Part shown: in pieces, positions 13,101-24,368 of the stretch
Numbering within the stretch: the first letter of the stretch is position 1
Layout: every line of letters begins with the position of its first letter
Source of the DNA: Nymphaea colorata
Taxonomy: Eukaryota; Streptophyta; Magnoliopsida; Nymphaeales; Nymphaeaceae
NCBI RefSeq assembly: GCF_008831285.2
Contig: NC_045140.1
Coordinates: 21,884,370-21,948,369, forward strand
DNA length: 64,000 nt
Reading direction: 5' to 3'
Notes under the pieces: model-generated
What the model was told of the DNA's origin: nothing
The model's database searches: none
Seen by the model: only the letters and a program-made list of their open reading frames with translations
Program-made: the position numbers and the translations under genes

Positions 13101-15680
13101 AGCATCATATACACAATAAACTCCATGTGATTACATTTTAGTTTACCCACCAGGTCGACAACCTTAAAAGTTGCCTTATCATAACGTGCCTTTGCTTCCT
13201 CAGCTAAAGCCTGACAAAATGAGAAAGAGTAGAAAGTGTAGTAAGTTAACAAATGCACAATGAATCAAATATGACAATGGGAGATAAACAAATAAATAAA
13301 TAAACCATCAATATACCAACAATAAGCATATCAGCAAAAGAGCTTCTTCGATATGTCTATTTCATTAAGATAACAGCCAGCAAAACATCTGGCTTGCTTA
13401 TTTCCATCTAAGGAAAGAAGAGATGGGCAATTCTGTAGAAAAATTAGACTCAAGGATGGTGAAAAAGAAAAATACAGTAAAAGATACTTCAGATATGTAT
13501 GCTCAACATTTCAATTTATTTTTCTGTTTTCTTGTTTTCCGAGTTAATCTTCTATTATTTAACCAAGGTCGATTGTTGAGGATAATTCCACATTTCCAGG
13601 TAAAACAAGTAACTTTCTTTATGTTTTTTTCCCAGGAGAAAAAGAAAAGAAGATGGAATTTATCTATTTCCAAATCCAGTGTTCCTACAAGAAGCTGATG
13701 AGGGAAAAGAAAAAATGTTCTTGAGTGATATGTCTTATTCACAAATTTTAGGTATTTGCTCTTTTATCTTAGAAATCATGCTAATAAAGTTATAATCATA
13801 TCAAACATCAATTCTATCACTTCCCTGAGAACATTCAAATGGCATGAAGGTGCAACAGTGAACCATCTAAATGCATCATCTGCGTCCTACGAATGGCAAT
13901 TATCACAAAAAGTCTGAACAAGTCATGAGTGATTCAAACTGAAATTTGTCTACTAATGCTAGTGGTATCCCAATAAAAAACTTCTCAGCTCTTCAGGGTT
14001 AATTTTCTTTTTCTTCCCAATGCATGTTCTTGAAACCAAAAATGTTTCTTCCTATGGATCTAAACTTGCATCACTTTTACTGTACTGAAGAATAAATCCG
14101 AAGCCTGATTAGACGCCGAATCTGTCATCAGATTTTTCTGTTTAGTCTCGTTTTCTCTTTCTCCAATTTTTCTGTGACAGTGATACTAATTTTCTCTAAG
14201 TTGCACAAAGTTACAGGAAAATGGAAAAGGTTGCCTCTCTCCAGCAAAAAACCTCATATCAAATAATCTATTGGCAATTAGTTATATGTTAGATAACAAT
14301 CACAAATGCCAACACAGTGCTAAATGTTGAACGGTGACAAGGGTCCAAGGTGTGCGCTGTGCCCATGAATGTTCCTACTTCCTAGGATATCACCCGAATT
14401 CAAGAATTAAAGTGAAAGAAGCTTTAACATATAAAGGATACCTAAAAACAGCAAGCCAAGAGCATCTATATGCTGTTCATAAGCTCATGCTCAGAGCCCT
14501 GAATTGACTTATTGCAAGCTTTTATTTGTGATGCATTTCGGTCCACCGAAACATCAGTGGCATGTATTCATTATAAAGTCCTGCTTTTCCACCACCAGGT
14601 ACACCAGCAAATAAAACAGAAACATGAAGAAAAGTAAAGAAACTTTGGCAGAGAAATATTTTATCAATTGATAAGCTAAAGATGAAAATATGCTGCTGAA
14701 TCCAGTTTATGACAATTAAATAAGATTATTTCTCAGGTACGCAACACGGTCCTACTGTCAGTTCTGCAGAATCCCGATAGTAATGTAGCCGAAACGGCTA
14801 AACATAGCATCTGTCAAGCGTAATACTAAAGACCTAAAGCTAAAATGTATTTTGTCATCTCTTCCGCAATCACGAAGAAAACGACCAGATACTGAAATAA
14901 TGCGTCCATATTTAACTGATTTTTTAATTATAGAGGCAGAACCAAATCCGCACGAGAAATGCCTGGAAAAGCTACAGGCATCTCACGTTCAATTAAGAAT
15001 TTCGACACATTAGAACTGGAAAATTAAATCGTCGTTTCCAAACGCGATCGTTTGATCAAGAATTGCCTTTCTACCTAGCAAAACCCTAAGTCTATGAGAA
15101 ACCAGAAAAAGAGAAATCAAAAGTGTACAACCGTGAGTGTCTTCCTTACTGGACGTAGAGGCAACTGAACTTACAAGCTTTATACTTCAAGCGAAACTTA
15201 CCAATTTCTCCAGGCCTCATTGATCGTGAAGCGGAAAGAAACTACAAAAATCTCCAATCGCATCTCCAAGAACCATCACTAAGCACCAAAAATGAAAACC
15301 CGAAAGCAAAGCCCCAGAAATTTCACCTTCGCGAATCCCTCCGCGGTGCCGGTTTGCGTGCCGAACAGGATCGTCACCTTCTTCTTCCCAGGATCCAAGT
15401 CCACGTCCGGGTCATCGCGCACGATGAGCGGCCGCGGAGCCTCCGACGGCCTCGCGGGCTTCTGGCCGGAGAACCGCCTCCAGAAGACGAACAAACACCC
15501 GACGAACGCCGCTAAAAGCGTCGTCAGCAACACGATCAATTGCGGGTTTTCTCGGAGAGCCAGACCGCGAGTCGTCACGTCGCCGGAACCAGATTTTCCG
15601 GTCAGCAGCGCTATAAGGAAATCGAGGCCGGACATCTCGACTAGGCTTTTCTCCACGTCCGAATTCGAGCTTGCCTGCAT
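7153..15680 (-). CDS. CPR: NADPH-cytochrome P450 reductase
   Basis: ER-anchored diflavin reductase passing electrons from NADPH via FAD and FMN to P450s and haem oxygenase. Eighteen coding exons, 5' to 3': 15680-15327, 13210-13151, 13054-12978, 12884-12827, 12732-12646, 12571-12535, 11405-11336, 11182-10994, 10892-10800, 9987-9762, 9680-9597, 9455-9304, 9223-9127, 8685-8536, 8433-8356, 7674-7552, 7462-7349, 7233-7153. Every junction keeps frame, giving 709 residues, the usual plant length. Visible parts: membrane anchor about residues 47-67, FMN loop [13 protein letters not shown] (106-118), [12 protein letters not shown] in the flavodoxin domain, FAD motif [10 protein letters not shown] (487-496), NADPH site [12 protein letters not shown] (from 565), FFGCRNR (596-602), CGDAKGM (from 662) and the C-terminal Trp that stacks on FAD. 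The start is the ATG at 15680; a longer reading frame above it begins only at GTG. The Ser-rich stretch and long N-terminus suggest a class II (inducible-type) plant CPR, but I would not insist on it. Intron 1 is about 2.1 kb. Confidence 0.96.
11870..12075. repeat. GC-rich dispersed repeat inside a CPR intron
   Basis: A GC-rich island in an otherwise AT-rich intron (between exons 7 and 6 of the reductase gene). It contains short internal repeats of 'gtcggtcagtgctgacc' type and the string 'ggcgcacccgtgtcc'. A similar string (ggcgcacccgtgt) and the neighbour 'ccatgtcgg' recur at 46.94-47.02 kb in the VIL intron. The likely source is one non-autonomous transposon family; I see no clear ends. Confidence 0.4.
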
Positions 15681-17850
15681 TGCTCTCCAAGTTCCCACGG
15701 AATGATTCTGGAATCAACCTCAGGAGAGAGAGAGAGAGATGAGGAGCTGAGGATCTCCCTAGTCTCTCCACTCTTCCCGGCGCCCTCTTTAGAAAGACAG
15801 AGCTCTACCCTTCGCGGGGGAGCGGAGAGAGCAGAGAGCGAGACGAAAAAAAGACTGAATCCTGTCCTCGCGACAAAAGGACCCCTTTCTTGATTCCCCA
15901 ATTACGGAAACGCCCTAGCCTTGTAGCGGCCCATAGATATCGTAGCGCGATTCACGATCCGGATCATATTGGACCAAGATCCGGACTATACTTTATATAT
16001 GGACCAAACTTTTAACGCTTATGACCCCACGCGAGCGGACCCGAAATCTCCAAACCCTTAATTGTTTTTTTTTTTTTCTTTTCCTGAAACATCAAAAGGG
16101 GCAGATCCTTTTCTAACCGATATAATTCAACACTTTAATCTTAATTTCAAAATTGTTAAAAAAACAGGGGCAAAATATTAAATCAGCAAAGGGGACAAGA
16201 GACACCAGTGAATCAAGTGTTGGATTCATGCTTTTGAGGCGGATTTGACGCCGGTTTTGATAATGTCGTTCCATTTATTTTGACATCAAAATAACGGCAA
16301 CGATAGATTGAAACCTAACTATTGCCCCCAATAACTTTTTTTTCCTTGTGCGTTTGGATTCGTTGATATTTTAAAGTTGCTTTTTGGACGATATTTTGGT
16401 GGATCCCATGAAAACTATCTGACCCGACCCACCCAAGTTCGTGCAGGGCCTGAGGACCCTCTCGTGCGGCCCTCTTGTGTGGCAGGGCGCAGTAATTCTT
16501 TTGTCTACCGGGGGGCAATTGTAGTCCTACCCGTGTATTTCTTATTTCTCCCCACAAACGGGCGCCCCTCTTATGGGGAGCCGCCGAAGCGAGGGGCGGG
16601 GGTTCTGTGTAAGTTACGAAAACACCCTCGAGGTACAGGTTTCAACCCACGTGCGTTGTCGGAGTTGGGACAATTCAGGACGGACACACCATCGATTGAA
16701 TCCAGTCAAGCGGATCGTCTCCGCCATCATTGCAGATCCGATACCTTTGAATCTGATACTAGATTCATCCGATAAAAAAGTAAGATCTGATTTTAAAAGT
16801 TGATTAACTTTTCATGTGATCGGATGCTTACATTAAACTATAGCTTAATTGAGGTTGCCAAAATCACTTCCACATCCTATTGATTTTATGTGACTGGTTA
16901 AGGAGAGAGATATCGCGAACCCCTCTCCTTTTTTGCCCATACCTCAAGGTCAGTGATTGCTTCGGGACTAAATTGGAGAGTAGAACACCTGTCAACGGTA
17001 GGATCACACATTTATTGTTTGCATTTAGAAGAATAGCAACTACGAATTGAATTTTATGGACTCGCTGTTCAACCCGCTATGCTACGCCTCTTGGAATAAT
17101 TTATTAAGGCATCTCATTCACATTAATTGATTGACATTTCTTGGAAAAAACAGGTCCACAGGATTCTCCTATCAACATAACCCCAGAAACTTGAAATTTG
17201 GGTCTATTTTAAGAAGTGTTTGAATGCGGAACGGAAGAGCTCGGCCGTCAAGATTATCTATTGAAGTTGGTCTGCGGTTTGTAAAGACATGCATCGGCCA
17301 ACGCTGAAGCCGATCAAACAGACGGGAGAAGGGACATGTAGTCTCTTTTCAAACGCGTTACCTGTTTTAGGTGTGTTCAAACACCAAGAAAAATGAAGTT
17401 AGCTGGGAATTGCGGTGAGCAGCACACTGGGTCGTACTTCGCCCACCTACCCACACATCTATGATCTATGAAATGAATAATATATATATATATATATATA
17501 TTGAAATCAACTACTCAACACATCTATGATTAAATGGTTTTTTAATATGTTGTTATGTTGAAAACTGTTGCAAATGATACATTCCGCGACGAAAAAACTC
17601 TGAAAAGCCTCCAATGTTTTCCGTTGAGCTTCATCGTCTTCATTTGTGCTTCAGTTGAGTAAATCAGTGGGTCGATGGCCATCAATTTATGATCATTTCT
17701 GTCGTCCACGGAAAAAAAGGAGTCTCACTCATATGAGTCCCTCTATGAGAATCCTGATAGCGACGCCTTACCTCTATCAATTTAAACCTTTTTTATGTCA
17801 GCATTACGATTGACGGGATGAAGTCAACTATGGTGGCATTGGAAGCAGTC
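15681..17850. other. Upstream region of the CPR gene, no gene seen
   Basis: From 15681 to about 15900 is GC-rich with a GA/CT run at 15722-15740 and is probably the 5' UTR and promoter of the reductase gene. The stretch 16400-16780 is more GC-rich than its surroundings and is open in some frames, but I recognise no protein and treat it as decayed or noncoding. A TA run lies at 17478-17502. Confidence 0.5.
17478..17502. repeat. (TA)n microsatellite
   Basis: About 12 uninterrupted TA units in the spacer between the CPR and FBPase genes. Confidence 0.9.
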
Positions 17851-17897
17851 ATTGAATGTCTGTTTCGATAATTTTTTTAGTCTTTTTTTAAGTTTTA

Positions 17898-18063
17898 TAG
17901 ATTGTTTGGTAACAATGAAGGCACAGAACTGTTCTATGCATTCACCTCAAACATTGAGATAGAATCACGAAATACTACATTATACTATCTATGAATTTAC
18001 CTTAATATTTAGAGCAGATATACGAAACAATAACATACTGTTACTGTAGCCAAACATCCCTAG
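17898..18063. mobile_element. MITE-like element
   Basis: The left edge 'tagattgtttggtaaca' and the reverse complement of the right edge 'tagggatgtttggctacagtaaca' form an imperfect terminal inverted repeat around an AT-rich core of about 165 bp with no coding capacity. The inner string 'taacatactgttac' is nearly repeated at 26.30 kb, so this looks like one member of a small family in this window. Confidence 0.4.
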
Positions 18064-19179
18064 AGTTCTGCTGGCTAAAGTTTGGCCAAGTATGAAGAAA
18101 TATGAAACTATATTATCAGTTATTATCATACCCAAGTATGAAAAAACTACATTCAATGTTTCGCATGATGTTGGATTCAGATATTCATGAAAAATATGAT
18201 TTTTATAGATTTCAGTAAGATATTAGATGATCTGTCTCCAGAATGCTGCTGCAAATGGTTTAAACATGAGATCATTTACATGCATTAGGAAAAAAAGATG
18301 ATATCTCTTCGATTCCTCCGGCTATCCAGCCTCTCACAACAAGCAGTATCAGGCTGCATATTGCACACGAGCATCATAATGCACCAACCTCAAAAAGGTT
18401 AGGGGGAAGAAAGGTTAGGTTGGGGAGAGGTGGATTGATATGAATGCGTGGTTGCTTTCTAAGGTAGGTCATCCAACACCCCCTACTTTCCTAACCACTT
18501 GGTTGTTTTCTTCGCTCCACAGTGCCTCTCATTGCTTAAACCCCTTCTTGTCCTTGCAACCAACTAATTTTCATTAATCACATTTCATAAAATTGATTTA
18601 AGTACGGTTATACTTCACTGTCGCGAGCACTTGGATTCACTTCGGCTCCTTTCGGGATTCTGCTTATGTGTCACCAGCAGTTGAGATATGTTAAAAATCA
18701 ATTGAATGTAACCAACCAACGAGTTATGCACACTAAATGCTTCGTACTATAGTTTCCCTTTTTTTTTTTTCATGTCTGTGTTCTTCTAAAAACTTATATA
18801 TATATATTTTTTTCCACTTTTTATGAAAGAAAGCTTTGCTTCTCTTTACTGGTGCAAGAGCCCGAAGCTTAAGTAGGTTTTTTCTTTTTATGGGTTTTGT
18901 GGGGGCATCAGTTCTCAGCTAAGCAGTAGGATGAAATACTTCTCGTGCTTACCCAGAACTCCAATTGTTTTCACTAAAGACAAAACCCTACTATTGTTAT
19001 ACCAAAATCTTTTGGGGTTCTTGTCCTAATAACTGAGGGAGGGGAGAAAATGAGAAGATTCTTGACAATAAGGTTGGAGTAGATAACAAGCTAGCAGACA
19101 GCCTTGATATAAGTTTCTTAATAATCCTTTGGAGAGGAAGATTAATGCCCTGGGATGGAAGTGTAAGAGGTATTGTTCA
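18064..19179. other. Intergenic, no gene seen
   Basis: AT-rich spacer upstream of the FBPase gene. I found no convincing open frame, RNA gene or large repeat. Confidence 0.5.
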
Positions 19180-19395
19180 TTAAGGGGGTGTTTGATGGTT
19201 TGAAATTTTAATTCAAGAACGAAAATTTTCAGAATCGTAATTTCTCCTCGAGATGAAACAGAATCAAAATTTCAGGTTTCGGTTTCCTAATTCTGGAAAC
19301 AAAATACCTTGTTTCTTTAGTAATTCCAAAGTTTTAAAAACTGAGCATTCTGGTTCTAAAATTCTATGGTTTTGGGTATATCAAACGCCCCTTAA
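19180..19395. mobile_element. Miniature inverted-repeat transposable element
   Basis: Two ends match in inverted orientation: 'ttaagggggtgtttgat' at 19180-19196 and 'atcaaacgccccttaa' at 19380-19395. TTAA lies at both outer edges, either as part of the repeat or as target duplication. The core of about 180 bp is AT-rich and noncoding, also with self-complementary character ('ttttaattcaagaacg', 'gttttaaaaactgag'). Size and GGGG(T)GTTTG-type ends resemble Tourist/Harbinger or hAT-derived MITEs; the family is inferred. Confidence 0.55.
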
Positions 19396-20083
19396 AAAAA
19401 ATCTTATATATTCATTTATTCGTTGTCAGTTTCTTCCTTGTCTCCTTTTCTACTCCACCCTAACCCTAACAGCTCCAAGCATTCGCTTTTGAATTTTACT
19501 CTTGAGAACTTGAAAGCTCCATAATAATTTAAGTAAATGGCGTACTTTCGTGCACAATTTTCTCCCACCTAATTGCATGATATGTGGTCAGACATTTTTT
19601 TCTACTTAACACTAGCAATTCCGGCATCGCTTGTATCATATTCGGCTTATCTGATTTTTATGTATTCGAATAGAAATGGAGAACCAATTTTCAAATTTAC
19701 AATTCGAATCTGATGTGAATCGATTTTTTTTTTAACGTTTGAATTTGAAGTGCTTGTTATTATGAAATTCTTAGCAACCAAAACTGTTTCAGTTTGCCAC
19801 CAATTTGATGCATGTGAGACTATACACGAATGTCGACAACATAGAATAACGGCATCAAATCCCGCTTGGAAAGGGTCGGGTCTCACTATGTCCCAACCTG
19901 CTTCGCCCCGTTTGTCCGGAGAATTTGGTCGGCGGCATTGATTTTCAGCGGCCTGTGTTCGAGAGAAAATAAAAAACCTCATCCTCATCTCCCGCGGGAA
20001 GATTCACTCCCTCCAGGGCCTCCACCCTTCAATTCCATGGTCATCTAAATGATCACAGTTTGTCATCCCGCAGCTCGATCACC

Positions 20084-22969
20084 ATGCACGCCTTGACCTT
20101 CTTCTCGAATTCAAATAGTCTCAACACTTCCATCTCTCAATTCTCACCAAGAAGGAAGCACGGCGGGAGCATCGAAATTGGTCGACCCACGCTTTCCTTT
20201 TCCTGTTTCCGAGCAAAACTGAAGATGGGTCTTGATGGGGAAGAGTTGCAGACTCTTGGGGGCTACATGGCCAGTGGAGGGACCAACGTGGGAGACGATC
20301 TGGTGGTGCTGATGGACCATCTGCAATACGCGTGCAAAAGAATCGCGGCGTTGGTTGCATCCCCTGCGAATGCTTCTCTAGGGAGGAAGAAGAACAATAA
20401 AAGGAAAGAGAGTGGTGGACATGGCGACACAGGAACTAGTAATGAGCGTGACGACCCCAAGCCTCTGGACATTGTCTCGGTACTCTACTCTCTACTTTTC
20501 GATTGAATTGGTTGGGGTACATTGTCAACTTTCAATACCTTCAGCAGGGTTTTATGTTTTATGCGGAATTCAATTCAAAGAGGAATATGTATCTTATTTC
20601 GTTTGGTTTTTTATTCCCAACAAAGCAAATCTTCTGGCCTTTCCAACTGCTATGATGAACTTCCCTGTCGTGACGATGCATTGCATTATAGGGACCAGGA
20701 CGGATGCTTTGATCTTAGACCGTAGTTTCTCTAGTGAAAATGGTTGAATTTATTGACACAGTACTTCTCCATCTCCCTAGGTGCAGTATCGGTTTGCCTA
20801 AGAAGCTTCTGTTAGGAGCCAAGATATTGGATTGGCTTTTGCTTCTTCTTGCTGTTCCATACCTCTTGTTAATTGTCACTAACTGTCTGCTTCAAAAGAC
20901 CACGGGCTGACATCTGCAGAGATACAAGGAGGTACCTATTGCTGGATTTCTACGTCACGCATTTATCTTGTACTATGAAGAACTATCTTGTGGTAATTTG
21001 GCATGATCGGATTCTTGTATCATGAATCGAGAAACTGAACTAAGAACTCGCAGGGAATGTGCCAATTGAGGTAGTTCAGGTTAACTGCTTGGTATATTTT
21101 TGCCTTTGTGATGTCCGTTAGATAATTATTTACGGTGTACCTTATATTCCGACCAAGATGCTTTACCATGTTCTGTGATGACTTGAAGATGAGAATATTT
21201 AGAGTGCACCTCTTCTCCCTCCAAATCACATATCATTACAACATCATGTTCCATATCGTTGGATTGTCAGTGGCAATTGTCAGAAAGTCCTTACTGCAAT
21301 TAATTTTTTTCTCCGTGACAGAATTATCAATTCTTTGTAACTGCTTTTGTTTGAACAGAATGATATAATTTTGTCCTCCCTCCGAAGCTCCAGGAAAGTT
21401 GCAGTCATGGCATCAGAGGAAGATGATGTCCCCATTTGGTTAAGTAACGATGGTCCTTACATTGTGGTGACTGATCCTCTTGATGGCTCTCGAAATATTG
21501 ATGCTTCAATTCCAACTGGAACAATATTTGGGATTTACAACCGTCTCCAGGAATTGGACCATTTGCCCATTGAGGAGAAGGCACTGCTAAATTCACTACA
21601 AAGTGGAGCAAGGCTTGTTGCTGCAGGATATGTATTGTATTCATCCGCTACAATACTTTGCATTACCTTTGGTGCGGGAACGCATGCATTTACGTTGGAT
21701 CATTCGACTGGAGATTTTGTCCTTACACATCCATCCATTGAGATTCCACGCAGAGGTAATGATTGAATATTGTTGACAAGCTGTGCTAGGGGCTGTATAT
21801 CACCGAGAGGTCGTTGGTGTCTTTAACCATCTTGATTTTCTGGTTGTTAAATTGCAAGTACTTTCCTGTTCGCATTTACACCTTAAAAAGTGCATATGCT
21901 AACAATTTGCTCATCCTTTTCGCATGTCCAGCTTCTTCTTTTATGTTTCCACTACATTTTGCTCTTTTGGCTTTTTATTTCTTCGTGCTTCCTACTATAG
22001 AGGCTAATATCTACTTTCAGAGACACGTGTTCTGTTTGTCCTAGTTTTGATTCAGCGCAAGGATCTTCATTTTTCCTTCTTTTCATTTTTTTGTAGTCTT
22101 GCATACTATGGGGATGCGACTTTCATGCATGAATTGCTTCACAATTGTATTTCCTAGTTGTTGTATAAGATGCATCTAGCGTTGGTTCCTGGTAGAAATT
22201 TAAAGATTCTACTGCTGTTTTAACTAGCTCGGTCACATGAAACAATAATTGAGAAAGGTCACCTTGGCTTAATGGATTTTGAAAGCTAGCTTATTGCTAA
22301 GAAGACCAAGTTGGCCTCACCTACCCTTGGGCAAGGGAGAATGATTGAGTTCACCTTTTCCTAATCCATGTTCTACATATGATTGGTAACTGCCACCATG
22401 AATCAGAAACATATACAGGTGTTTTGTGCCTTGTGACCATATGTTGGTGTATTGTGAGCCTTGTGCCTCTTAACCATATAGTGGTGTGGTGTCCTAGCAT
22501 CTTTTCCAGATAAAGATCACCTGCGGCTATGATTTCCGGGATGTAATTATTACTGCTTCATTTGACAGGTCAAATCTACTCAGTAAATGATGCACGGTAT
22601 TTTGATTGGCCTGAAGGTTTAAAACTGTATATTGATAATATTAGGCAAGGTAAAGGTCAGTACCCAAAGAAGTATTCTGCTCGCTATATTTGTTCACTCG
22701 TTGCTGATCTTCATCGCACATTGATTTATGGAGGGGTGGCTATGAACCCAAGGAAGCATCTTCGTTTAGTTTACGAGGCAAACCCTCTCAGTTTTCTCGT
22801 GGAACAGGCTGGAGGAAAGGGTTCTGATGGTAAAAACAGGATTCTGTCAATTCAACCGGTGGAACTTCATCAGCGGCTTCCTCTGTTTTTAGGAAGTGCG
22901 GAGGACATAGAAGAGTTGGAGAGCTATGGTGATGTCCAGCAGTTGGTAAATCCTGGATATGAAGTCTGA
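20084..22969 (+). CDS. FBP: Plastid-type fructose-1,6-bisphosphatase without redox loop (cpFBPaseII-like)
   Basis: Hydrolyses fructose-1,6-bisphosphate to fructose-6-phosphate in plastid sugar metabolism. Exons: 20084-20479, 21359-21755 and 22569-22969; they join in frame to 397 residues. The N-terminus of about 45 residues is rich in Ser, Phe, Arg and Lys and poor in acids, as in a transit peptide. An in-frame stop at 20051 supports the ATG at 20084. Metal-site motifs: ASEEDD (about 150-155) and DPLDGS (171-176). Substrate motifs: RYICSLVADLHRTLIYGG and YEANPLSFLVEQAGG in exon 3. Between FGIY (about 189-192) and AAGY (about 220-223) the sequence has no cysteine and lacks the longer loop that carries the thioredoxin-regulated cysteines of classical chloroplast FBPase. 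That points to the redox-insensitive second plastid isoform. A Lys/Arg/Asn/Gly-rich insert (about residues 100-125) precedes DPKPLDIVS. Neighbour downstream is convergent. Confidence 0.93.
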
Positions 22970-24219
22970 TTGATGTAAGAAAAATCGAACTACAGTTCTG
23001 TTTATGATCATGCTGCTAAATGCTAGTTCGTTTAAGGATGTGAATGGTAAGGGAGATCTAGCTGTAGTCTATTCTGATTTTCATTCTTTACTTCTGTCCT
23101 CTTCGGATATCCTTTTTGTGAATGTCAAAGTAGTTGGTAAATGACTTAACAACAGTTCCGTCTCTACCACGGCTACGCCCCAACTCCCACTCCATGTTCA
23201 CCTAGTTTTGATACGAAAGGACCAGCCTCTTTTGTCGCTGTGAACAGCTAAAATCTCTTTCATGATAATTGGTCGATGATAAGAAGGCGGAAACTCCCAA
23301 AATGTAGTGCCAGGCAGAGCTTATTCAGTTCAGTTCTCAATTGCCACACTGGCATTTTCATGAATCATTCCTCCACATGAATCATTCCATGGAGGACATC
23401 TGCCCATGATTGTCCAGTGCCCTCTTGATTGAAATGATGTGCAAACTGTTGTTCTTTTCTTCTTTCCAAACTTTTTACAATGGGTTTCATCTGAAGTACC
23501 GCTCTAGTTGTGTACAGTTTAGTGGTTTCATCATCTAATCATAGGATCGGACCACACCTGTTCGAACTCCGTTAGGAAATGTTTAGCTTTAGATTAGCAG
23601 AGGACAATTGCATTCTGTAACCGTTGAATTCAGTGTTCCATTTAATTGCTAGAAAACTGAACACCCTCGTGCAGGTAGGTTGGCTGCAGTCAGTGACGTC
23701 CAGCACCGTTCTTGAACGTTTGGTTTCTCTCCTGGCGTTCCAAAAGCAAGAACCAAACACGCTTGAGGGGAAGAACTACAGGGGCAGTCGATCAGTAGAA
23801 GATTTGTTCCGCTTTAAGATCAGTTTGACGCTTTCACTAAACTGTTTTCCGGCCTTGCAGCAGCAAAGTACGTTCCGGAACATTCTTTCATTTTGGAAGC
23901 CGTGAAGGGTTCGGATTTGGTTCCAATCTACCATCTACTGAATTCAATTTCCCTATGTTACCATGTTTGGATAGGAACTGAGGATCAAACCCTGATTTTC
24001 TGAAACTGCATTTATATGTAATTGGGTGGGATGGCGGTCCGACTTATTATGAAACTGCATAGTAATTGCCGAAACAATTACTAGTCGGTATGAATCTCTT
24101 TACCAGATCCAACAAAATGCATTTGAATCTCTTCTGTCCGATCCGTTTACAGCCTCGACAGAAGGCAGCACTGCTGTTGGCTTGCTGCTTCACTCACCCA
24201 GACAGCGGAAGCGTGCATG

Positions 24220-24256
24220 CACACGCGCGCGCGCGCACACACACACACACACACAA
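24220..24256. repeat. (CG)n(CA)n compound microsatellite
   Basis: Alternating CG units pass directly into about nine CA units. The whole tract is purine-pyrimidine alternating. Confidence 0.85.
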
Positions 24257-24314
24257 AGTAAACAGGAGCAGCTTACAGAGTAAAGACTACCTGGACGTAC
24301 TCATGCAACAAGGG

Positions 24315-24339
24315 CGCACGCACACACACACACACACAG
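24315..24339. repeat. (CA)n microsatellite
   Basis: Second short CA tract, about 60 bp after the first and about 30 bp from the stop codon of the CER2-like gene, so probably in its 3' UTR. Confidence 0.85.
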
Positions 24340-24368
24340 AGGGTGAGCGAAGGGAGGACGATTTCTGT

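Larger units (their letters stand above)
22970..24368. other. Convergent intergenic spacer with CA repeats
   Basis: It holds the probable 3' UTRs of the FBPase and CER2-like genes. No other gene is seen. Two CA-type microsatellites lie close to the CER2-like stop codon. Confidence 0.55.

Noticed and set aside
16377-16803. Open frames on both strands in a GC-richer spacer segment
   Set aside because: No recognisable protein motif, no supporting start or splice context; composition alone explains them.
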